7,647 bases of DNA from an uncultured Pseudomonadota bacterium (GTDB lineage: Bacteria; Pseudomonadota; Gammaproteobacteria; Burkholderiales; SCOH01): NCBI GenBank assembly GCA_937863215.1, contig CALMFQ010000183.1, forward strand, positions 1 through 7,647. The letters are read 5' to 3'. The first letter of the stretch is position 1, and each line of letters opens with the position of its first letter. The notes beneath the pieces are model-generated. The model ran no database searches and was not told where the DNA came from. It saw only the letters and a program-made list of their open reading frames with translations. The translations under genes were made by a program, and so were the position numbers. Positions 1-4,587 of the stretch are shown here, piece after piece.

Positions 1-547
1 TGCCCGACAGCGTGTAGAACTCGGCCTTGACGCCGACGCCGCGCTTTTTCGATACCCAGTAGAGGATTTTGTCGTAGGTGACGCCCTTGCTGGCGGCGTT
101 CAGCTCCAGCAGGTAGCAGTCTTCGTTGTTGATGTTTTCCTCTTTCAGCAGTCTGGCGCTGTAGTCGCCGGAATAGTTGGTCGATGCGACGTCGCCGTTG
201 GATGCCATGCCGATCAGGCGCTGGCGCGGCGACATCGGCACCGGCTTGGACAGGCCAGGCCGCACGAACCACATATTGCGGCCGAGCATCACCATCTGCT
301 GGCCCTTGACCTTTTCCGGCGCGAGAAACTCGACCAGGCTGTTGTTGGCGTCGGCTTTCACCGTCATGCTGCGCTTCTGTTCGCCCTCTTCGTCGCGCGC
401 TTCCAGTTCGATCGACCAGGTCAGCCCCGGCAGACCGCCGCCGCGCGCCATATCGGCGTGCTGCAGGATTTCCTTTGCGTCCGGTGCGGCGTGGGCCGCG
501 CCGGCCAGGAGCGCCAGCAGCGCCAGTGTTGATTTGAGTTTCAGCAT
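1..547 (-). CDS. LolA-like outer membrane lipoprotein-sorting protein (3' end cut by window edge)
   Basis: Periplasmic protein of the LolA-like 'outer membrane lipoprotein-sorting protein' family. Such proteins are thought to carry lipoproteins or other lipidated cargo across the periplasm. The 182 visible residues begin with a signal peptide of about 20 residues (MLKLKSTLALLALLAGAAHA, likely cut after AHA). Family-typical stretches follow: GQQMVMLGRNMWFVRPG, then PMSPRQRLIGMAS, YSGDYSARLL, CYLLEL and VTYDKILYWV. The recognition rests on this pattern read by eye, not on a search. The frame is open to base 1. Family members are usually about 250 residues, so roughly 70 C-terminal residues lie outside the window. 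The start is set by AAGGA about 8 nt upstream, which overlaps the TAA of the permease gene only 10 bp away, so this is clearly the third gene of the ABC operon and probably translationally coupled. The mature N-terminus has no lipobox, so it should be soluble. The actual cargo is unknown. Confidence 0.85.
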   Translation of the reverse strand, partial: MLKLKSTLALLALLAGAAHAAPDAKEILQHADMARGGGLPGLTWSIELEARDEEGEQKRSMTVKADANNSLVEFLAPEKVKGQQMVMLGRNMWFVRPGLSKPVPMSPRQRLIGMASNGDVASTNYSGDYSARLLKEENINNEDCYLLELNAASKGVTYDKILYWVSKKRGVGVKAEFYTLSG

Positions 548-557
548 GGAGTGTCCT

Positions 558-1787
558 TTATACGTGGCCGAGGGCATCGACGATTTCGGTATTGGCGGCG
601 CGGCGGGCCGGCAGCAGGGCGGCGAGCATGGCGACGATGGCCAGTAGCAGCAGGCTGCCGAACTGCATTTCCGGCACATAGTTGACCCACAGCGGCACTT
701 CATCCGACGACGAAGGCGGGATGTAGCGGATGTTGGCAATCCGCACCAGCCAGGTGCCGAACCAGGTCATCAATAATCCGGCCACGCAGCCGAACAGGCC
801 GAGCATGGCACCTTCCACCGCAAACAGCTCCATGATCTTGCGCCGTTTCATGCCAAGCGAACGCAGCGTGCCGATTTCGCGGGTGCGTTCCAGCACGCTG
901 GTGGTCATGGTGTTGGTGATACTCATCAGCACCACGATGAAGACGATGGTGAACAGGAACAGGAAGATCAGGTCGAACATGTTTTTCACCTGCTTGTAGA
1001 ACAGCGACAGGTCGAGCCAGGTCTTGATTTCGACATCCAGCCCGGCGGCGTTGAGCTTCTGCAGCAGGCGCTGGCGCATGGCGTTGGCGTCGTCGTGCGC
1101 CGGATCGAGCAACACGGTGATGCGGCTGGCGCCCTGGGTATCGACCAGGCTTTGCGCGTAGGCAAACGGCAGCAGCGCAAACTTGTCGTTGGTGGCGGCG
1201 TTACCGGTGTTGAAGGTGTCCTGCACCTCCAGATCCAGCGCGTTGGTCTGGCCTTCCAGCGTGCTGCTCATCAGCACCACCGTCTGGCCTTTTTTCACCC
1301 CGAGCAGGTTGGCCAGATCGGACGACAGCAGGCCGGCATTGGGCAGATCGCGGTTCAGCATCGACGGCGGGGTGCGGACCGAGCCGGTGCGGATTTTCAC
1401 CGAATCTTCGGGGATTTCACCTTCGGCAAGGAAAATGGTCGAGGCACGGCCATTCGATACCAGCCCGGCCAGCGACAGGCGCGGGCTGACCAGCCGCACC
1501 CCCGGCTCGGCGCGAATCAGCGCCATCGCCTTGTCCAGATCGGCTTTGCCGAGCATGTATTTTTCCGGGTGCAATTTGCCTTCGGTGTAATAACCGCGCT
1601 TGACCACGGTCAGGTGGCCGAGCGCCTCGCCGTGGATGGCGATTTTCTTGATGCCGGTGTAAACGCTGTGAATGTAGCCGGCGAACAGGTTGATCGCGGT
1701 GAAACCGATCGCTACCGCCAGCAGGGTGGTAAAGCTGCGGCGGCGGTTTTTCCAGATATTGCGCAGGCCGAGTTTGAGCGAAATCAT
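558..1787 (-). CDS. ABC transporter permease, FtsX/MacB (LolC/E-like) type
   Basis: Inner-membrane subunit of a type VII (MacB/LolCDE-like) ABC system, 409 residues, the usual LolC/LolE length. Visible order: short basic cytoplasmic N-terminus; TM1 about residues 18-40; a large periplasmic domain about 45-268; TM2 about 271-293; TM3 about 324-347; TM4 about 376-394. The loop after TM2 contains REIGTLRSLGMKRRKI (303-318), the conserved FtsX-family segment that couples to the ATPase, and PARRAA (393-398) follows TM4. These systems work by mechanotransmission: ATP use in the cytoplasm moves the periplasmic domain, which extracts lipoproteins from the membrane or drives periplasmic export. Only one permease gene is seen next to the ATPase, so a homodimer is likely, as in LolF-type systems, unless a second subunit lies elsewhere. 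The ATG overlaps the ATPase stop (ATGA at 1784-1787), with GGAGAA just upstream inside the ATPase gene. Family assignment is firm. The substrate is an inference from the LolA-like neighbour. Confidence 0.93.
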   Translation of the reverse strand: MISLKLGLRNIWKNRRRSFTTLLAVAIGFTAINLFAGYIHSVYTGIKKIAIHGEALGHLTVVKRGYYTEGKLHPEKYMLGKADLDKAMALIRAEPGVRLVSPRLSLAGLVSNGRASTIFLAEGEIPEDSVKIRTGSVRTPPSMLNRDLPNAGLLSSDLANLLGVKKGQTVVLMSSTLEGQTNALDLEVQDTFNTGNAATNDKFALLPFAYAQSLVDTQGASRITVLLDPAHDDANAMRQRLLQKLNAAGLDVEIKTWLDLSLFYKQVKNMFDLIFLFLFTIVFIVVLMSITNTMTTSVLERTREIGTLRSLGMKRRKIMELFAVEGAMLGLFGCVAGLLMTWFGTWLVRIANIRYIPPSSSDEVPLWVNYVPEMQFGSLLLLAIVAMLAALLPARRAANTEIVDALGHV

Positions 1788-2467
1788 GCCTGTTCTCCAT
1801 TTACCAGTTGGCCATCGGCCAGTTTGATCAGCCGGCCGACTTTGTCGATCAGGCGTGGATCGTGGGTGGAGAACAGGAACGTGACCTTGTGCCGCTGGTT
1901 CATGTCGCGCATCAGCTCGATCACCAGCCGGCTGTTTTCGGCATCGAGGTTGGCGGTCGGTTCGTCGGCGATGACGATTTCCGGCTGCGTCACCAACGCC
2001 CGGGCAATCGCCACACGCTGGCGCTGGCCGCCGGAAAGCAAGTCCGGGCGACGTTGCGCATGCTCCGCCAGGCCGACTTCGGCCAGCGCCGCAGCGGCCT
2101 TTTGCTCGGCCTCGGCCGCCGCCATACCGCGAATCTGCAGCGGCAGTGCGACGTTTTCCTGCGCCGACAACACCGGCACCAGGTTGAAGTTCTGAAACAC
2201 GAAACCGATCTTGGCGTTGCGCATTTCGGCGCGCTGGTCGTCGCTCAGATCGTTGATCGGCTTGTCATTCAGCAACACCTGCCCGGACGACGGCGCATCG
2301 AGCATGCCGATCAGGTTCAGCAGCGAGCTTTTGCCGCTGCCGGATGGCCCCCATACCGCAGTGAATTCGCCCTGCTCGATATCGAGATCGATACCTTTCA
2401 GCGCATGCACCTCGGTCACGCCGAGATGATAGGTTTTCCTGACGGCCCGCAGGCTGATCAGTGACAT
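1784..2467 (-). CDS. ABC transporter ATP-binding protein, LolD/MacB type
   Basis: Cytoplasmic ATPase that powers the adjacent FtsX-type permease; 227 residues, typical of LolD. All nucleotide-binding motifs are intact: Walker A GPSGSGKS (40-47), Q-loop Gln92 in FVFQNFNLVPVLSAQENV, signature LSGGQRQR (144-151), Walker B EIVIADEP (163-170) with catalytic Glu169, D-loop NLD (173-175) and switch His202 in FSTHD. The LVPVLSAQENV stretch after the Q-loop is characteristic of the LolD/MacB/FtsE branch. The ATG at 2467 was chosen because GAGGAG lies 7 nt upstream and because the N-terminus MSLISLRAVRKTY fits the family. The frame could extend 30 codons upstream to 2557, but that extension has no family resemblance and covers the A-rich leader and ribosome site. 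It is the first gene of a three-gene operon and overlaps the permease by 4 bp. Not named lolD, because the paired permease and LolA-like protein differ from the standard lol operon. Confidence 0.95.
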   Translation of the reverse strand: MSLISLRAVRKTYHLGVTEVHALKGIDLDIEQGEFTAVWGPSGSGKSSLLNLIGMLDAPSSGQVLLNDKPINDLSDDQRAEMRNAKIGFVFQNFNLVPVLSAQENVALPLQIRGMAAAEAEQKAAAALAEVGLAEHAQRRPDLLSGGQRQRVAIARALVTQPEIVIADEPTANLDAENSRLVIELMRDMNQRHKVTFLFSTHDPRLIDKVGRLIKLADGQLVNGEQA

Positions 2468-2474
2468 GGCATTT

Positions 2475-2480
2475 CTCCTC
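2475..2480 (-). promoter_or_regulatory. Ribosome binding site of the ABC ATPase gene
   Basis: GAGGAG on the minus strand, 7 nt before the ATG at 2467, is close to the ideal Shine-Dalgarno sequence. It is preceded by an A-rich stretch (minus strand of about 2481-2501, almost only A with a few G and T), which often helps ribosome loading through protein S1. This site decides the start codon against the longer reading at 2557. Confidence 0.8.
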
Positions 2481-2536
2481 GTTTTTTCTTTATTTTTATC
2501 GGGCAACAGCAAGCCCCCCGACATTACATCGTCATG

Positions 2537-2565
2537 ATGGTAACCGCCGCCCAACACTAAATCAA
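2537..2565 (-). promoter_or_regulatory. Candidate sigma-70 promoter of the ABC operon
   Basis: On the minus strand TTGATT (2560-2565) is followed after exactly 17 bp by TACCAT (2537-2542). Each hexamer matches its consensus at four of six positions. Transcription would start near 2530, giving a leader of about 60 nt before the ATPase ATG. The -35 lies inside the inverted repeat at 2558-2573. This is a by-eye assignment; read-through from tetR remains possible as an additional or sole source of transcript. Confidence 0.35.
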
Positions 2566-2573
2566 TCGATTTA
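2558..2573. promoter_or_regulatory. Inverted repeat TAAATC-AATC-GATTTA upstream of the ABC operon
   Basis: Perfect 6-bp arms (2558-2563 and 2568-2573) are separated by AATC. The element sits in an AT-rich island between tetR and the ABC ATPase gene and overlaps the -35 of the candidate promoter there. That position would suit a repressor site. It does not resemble the dyad in front of the efflux operon, so if it is an operator it probably belongs to another regulator. Short AT-rich dyads also arise by chance. Confidence 0.35.
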
Positions 2574-2617
2574 ATTGTTTATGTATCTCGCTTGCAGCGG
2601 GTGTTTCCCCGCTTGAA

Positions 2618-2655
2618 AAACCATTCAGAAACGATGGATTGCCTGACTGGCAACC
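2618..2655 (-). terminator. Weak candidate terminator after tetR
   Basis: About 18-20 nt after the tetR stop, the minus-strand RNA can form GGUUGCC/GGCAAUC (stem of about 7 bp with one G-U pair, 5-nt loop, 2637-2655). A small CCAT/AUGG stem follows, with five U residues directly behind it. Neither is a textbook intrinsic terminator: the strong stem lacks an adjacent U-tract and the U-tract follows only a 4-bp stem. Partial termination is the most that can be claimed. A further 6-bp hairpin, AGCGGG/CCCGCT on the plus strand (2596-2613), lies farther downstream without a U-tract in this direction. Confidence 0.25.
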
Positions 2656-2672
2656 TGCCTGCGCTGGTCGAA

Positions 2673-3329
2673 TCAGGCCGTGGCGGGCAACAACGGCGGC
2701 AGCTCGGACACGGCCAGCTGGCGCGCCTCGTCCGCCGGCACACCGAGCGCCCGCAGCAGCAGCTCGGCACAATCGGCGCCGGCATCGCGCCAAGTGCGCA
2801 GACCTTCGCGCACCAGCAGCATCGAGCTCAACACCGAGCCGCCAATCAGCGCCACGGCCGCCAGCGATTGTTGCGGCTGCAGATGAAAGTAGCCCGCCTG
2901 CGTGCCGGCCACGATCTCCTGCGCCAGCGGGCTGTTGATTGTGATGTGCATCGATTCGCTGCTAAAGGCAAAACGGCACAAAAAGCGCCCCCAATCCGGC
3001 TCTTCATGCGTACGACGAATGAAAAAACGCACACCGTTCGCCAGCCTCTGTGGCGGGCTGTCGGCCGGCGCAAAGCTGGCGAGCACGCGCTGATGCATTT
3101 CCTCTCCCAGCTCGCTGGCGATCACCTGGAACAACGCCTCCGGCGCCGGGAGGTTGTTGTAGATCGTACCGCGTGCCACACCGGCCGCCTGCGCCAGTTC
3201 ACTGACGCTGACCTGGGTGGCGCCGGTTTCGGCAAACAGCCGCAGCGCCGCCTGATGAATACGTTTGAGTACCGGGCTGACCGGTTCGGCAGGAATGATC
3301 ACTCGCTCGCTCTCCCAGAAATTAGCCAT
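2673..3329 (-). CDS. TetR/AcrR-family transcriptional regulator
   Basis: DNA-binding repressor, 218 residues from the ATG at 3329. The N-terminal three-helix domain is clear: RIHQAALRLFAETGATQVSV (helix 1 and turn, 23-42), ELAQAAGVARGTIYNNL (helix-turn-helix, 44-60). The rest (about 70-218) is a helical ligand and dimer domain too diverged to name a ligand. After the recognition helix the usual Y-x-x-F-x-x-K pattern reads YNNLPAP: Phe is Leu60 and the phosphate-contacting Lys is Pro63, which is unusual. The start is uncertain. Besides 3329, an ATG at 3347 and a TTG at 3371 are in frame, and none has a good ribosome site. The 3329 start gives a normal-length arm before helix 1. The gene diverges from the adaptor-pump operon across a region with a perfect dyad, so it most likely represses that operon and itself in the manner of AcrR-type regulators (inference). 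It lies upstream of, and in the same direction as, the ABC operon. Confidence 0.9.
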   Translation of the reverse strand: MANFWESERVIIPAEPVSPVLKRIHQAALRLFAETGATQVSVSELAQAAGVARGTIYNNLPAPEALFQVIASELGEEMHQRVLASFAPADSPPQRLANGVRFFIRRTHEEPDWGRFLCRFAFSSESMHITINSPLAQEIVAGTQAGYFHLQPQQSLAAVALIGGSVLSSMLLVREGLRTWRDAGADCAELLLRALGVPADEARQLAVSELPPLLPATA

Positions 3330-3370
3330 TGGCGCGCATTGGAACATCAATGCAGCAACAGCGTCAATCA

Positions 3371-3388
3371 ATCAACACTACTATCCAT
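3371..3388. promoter_or_regulatory. Candidate secondary TetR operator (degenerate copy)
   Basis: ATCAACACTACTATCCAT matches the perfect dyad at 3411-3428 at 13 of 18 positions, including an uninterrupted 9-mer AACACTACT (3374-3382, repeated at 3414-3422). The two sites are in the same orientation and start exactly 40 bp apart, close to four turns of DNA. This copy lies at the 5' end of tetR, where it could add autorepression. The left half and centre are well kept; the right half is weak. Confidence 0.4.
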
Positions 3389-3400
3389 TCCAGATATGAT

Positions 3401-3429
3401 TTGACATGTTTTGAACACTACTGTTCAAT
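3401..3429 (+). promoter_or_regulatory. Probable sigma-70 promoter of the adaptor-RND operon
   Basis: A consensus -35, TTGACA (3401-3406), is followed after 17 bp by TTCAAT (3424-3429), which matches the -10 consensus at four of six positions. An AT-rich run continues behind it (TTATAAA to 3435). Transcription would begin near 3436, leaving a leader of roughly 100 nt before the adaptor ATG at 3535. The perfect dyad at 3411-3428 fills the spacer and touches the -10, the classic position for steric repression. Confidence 0.6.
3411..3428. promoter_or_regulatory. Probable TetR operator: TTGAACA-CTAC-TGTTCAA
   Basis: Perfect 7-bp inverted repeat with a 4-bp centre, 18 bp in all, located between divergently transcribed tetR and the efflux operon and placed within the promoter spacer. 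Size, symmetry and position fit a TetR-family dimer site. That the neighbouring TetR protein binds here is an inference from context, supported by the partial second copy at 3371-3388. Confidence 0.65.
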
Positions 3430-3460
3430 TATAAACATCAATAACATGCCCGCACCGTGT

Positions 3461-3483
3461 GCCGCGCATCCCGGATGCGCGGC
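3461..3483 (+). other. Perfect GC-rich hairpin in the efflux operon leader
   Basis: GCCGCGCATCC (3461-3471) and GGATGCGCGGC (3473-3483) are exact reverse complements around a single central C. As RNA this gives a very stable 9-10 bp stem with a loop of 3-5 nt. Flanking bases can add an outer stem, either GCACCG (3452-3457) with CGGTGC (3495-3500) or, exclusive of it, CCGCAC (3450-3455) with GTGCGG (3492-3497). No U-tract follows, so it is not an intrinsic terminator. It lies about 25-48 nt after the predicted transcription start. It could be a stabilising or translational control structure, or a DNA palindrome bound by a second regulator. Confidence 0.55.
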
Positions 3484-3522
3484 CCGAGCCTGTGCGGTGC
3501 CAGGGCATTCACCAACAATATT

Positions 3523-3526
3523 GGAG
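3523..3526 (+). promoter_or_regulatory. Ribosome binding site of the adaptor gene
   Basis: GGAG followed by 8 nt and the ATG at 3535 supports that start. The site overlaps the right arm of a small possible stem, CCAA (3512-3515) with TTGG (3521-3524), which is too short to be claimed as control. Confidence 0.6.
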
Positions 3527-3534
3527 CGAGATAG

Positions 3535-4587
3535 ATGCGTGCCCCCACCCTGCTACTGTTGTTATCGGCTGCCGGAGTCTCGGCGTGTGTCGCAACACCC
3601 GAACAGGCCGCACCAACGCCGCCGCCACTGGTAAAAACCGTAACACTGGGCGGCAGCCCGGGCATGACGCTCGGCCTGTCGGGCACGGTGCGGGCGCGGG
3701 TCGAATCGCCGCTGGGTTTTCAGGTGCCAGGGCGGATTGCACGCCGGGCAGTGGATGCCGGGCAAACGGTCACGGCCGGACAAGTGCTGTTCGAGCTGGA
3801 TCAGCGCGATCTGCAGCAAATGGTGCGGGCCGCCGAAGCCGATCTGGCCGCTGCCGAATCGGCACTGGCCAACGCCAATGCCGAGCTGGCGCGCCAGCGC
3901 AAATTGCTGGAGCAGCAATTTACCAGTGCCCAGGCGCTGGAACAGGTGCAGCTGTTGCAACGCCAGATGCAATCGCAACACGCTGCAGCCAGCGCCCGGC
4001 TGGCGCAGGCCCGCAACGGCCTGGGCTATGCCCGACTGCAAGCGCCAGCAGGCGGCGTGCTGACCGAGGTCAGCGGTGAAACCGGGCAAGTGGTGGGCGC
4101 GGGCCAGCCAGTGGCCATGCTGGCGCAGGCCGGCGAGCGGGAAGTAGAAGTGTATTTCCCCGAGAACCAGACACCGCCGGCCAGCGGCAGCGCAGTGCTG
4201 GCGGATGGCAGCACGCTGGCGCTCAAGTTGCGCGAAACCGCCGGTGCGGTCGATCCCTACAGCCGCACCCGGCGCGCCCGCTACACCGTGCAGCAACCGG
4301 CCGGCTCATTGCTGCTGGGCGCCGTGCTGCGCACCCGCTTCAGCAGACCGCAGGCGGCTGCCGAGGGCGATTTCTCGGTGCCGCTGGCGGCCATCGATGA
4401 ACGCGGCACAGGGCCGCGCGTGTGGCAGATCAAGCAAGGCCGGGTGCAGCCGGTGCCGATCAGTCTGCTGGCGCTGGATCAGCACAGTGCGCGCATCCGC
4501 GCCCCCCTGTCCGCCAGCGATAAGGTGGTGGCACTGGGCACGCACCTGCTGATCGACAATATGGCGGTGCGGGAGCTGGGGCAATGA
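3535..4587 (+). CDS. RND efflux periplasmic adaptor, lipoprotein (AcrA/HlyD-type membrane fusion protein)
   Basis: Bridges the inner-membrane RND pump to an outer-membrane channel; 350 residues, slightly shorter than AcrA. A lipoprotein signal ends in V-S-A-C with Cys18 as lipidation site, so the protein is anchored in the membrane and periplasmic. Domains in order: first lipoyl half about 60-91 (GFQVPGRIARRAVDAGQTV...GQVLFELDQRD); alpha-hairpin coiled coil about 91-160, rich in Ala, Glu and Gln; second lipoyl half about 163-199 (LQAPAGGVLTEVSGETGQVVGAGQPV); beta-barrel about 200-275; membrane-proximal domain about 278-345. In the hairpin, Arg120, Leu124 and Ser131 match the spacing of the R-x3-L-x6-S tip motif of AcrA, used to meet TolC. 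The start is supported by GGAG 8 nt upstream and by the complete signal peptide. The stop overlaps the pump ATG (ATGA, 4584-4587). Probably repressed by the divergent TetR. No substrate can be named. Confidence 0.95.
   Translation: MRAPTLLLLLSAAGVSACVATPEQAAPTPPPLVKTVTLGGSPGMTLGLSGTVRARVESPLGFQVPGRIARRAVDAGQTVTAGQVLFELDQRDLQQMVRAAEADLAAAESALANANAELARQRKLLEQQFTSAQALEQVQLLQRQMQSQHAAASARLAQARNGLGYARLQAPAGGVLTEVSGETGQVVGAGQPVAMLAQAGEREVEVYFPENQTPPASGSAVLADGSTLALKLRETAGAVDPYSRTRRARYTVQQPAGSLLLGAVLRTRFSRPQAAAEGDFSVPLAAIDERGTGPRVWQIKQGRVQPVPISLLALDQHSARIRAPLSASDKVVALGTHLLIDNMAVRELGQ

Noticed and set aside
1095..2195. Long plus-strand open frame (366 codons) opposite the ABC permease and ATPase genes
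   Set aside because: Its protein is low-complexity, rich in Arg, Gln, Gly and His, with no family resemblance. The opposite strand encodes two intact recognisable proteins, so this is a GC-rich antisense shadow.
2481..2500. T-rich run on the plus strand as a terminator tail
   Set aside because: No plus-strand gene lies upstream and no stem precedes it; on the minus strand it is simply the A-rich leader of the ATPase gene.
2468..2557. 30-codon upstream extension of the ABC ATPase
   Set aside because: The extension has no family similarity and reads through an A-rich leader; GAGGAG 7 nt before the ATG at 2467 marks the real start.
2553..2559. AACACTA near the ABC promoter as a third TetR site
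   Set aside because: Only this 7-mer is shared with the efflux operator and the rest of the 18 bp does not match; a 7-mer match is expected by chance in a window of this size.
2592..3404. Plus-strand open frame antisense to tetR
   Set aside because: Composition is shadow-like and it lacks a ribosome site; the minus strand has a clear TetR domain.
3461..3483. Leader palindrome as an intrinsic terminator or attenuator
   Set aside because: No run of T follows the stem on either strand, and no leader peptide with regulatory codons was found before it.
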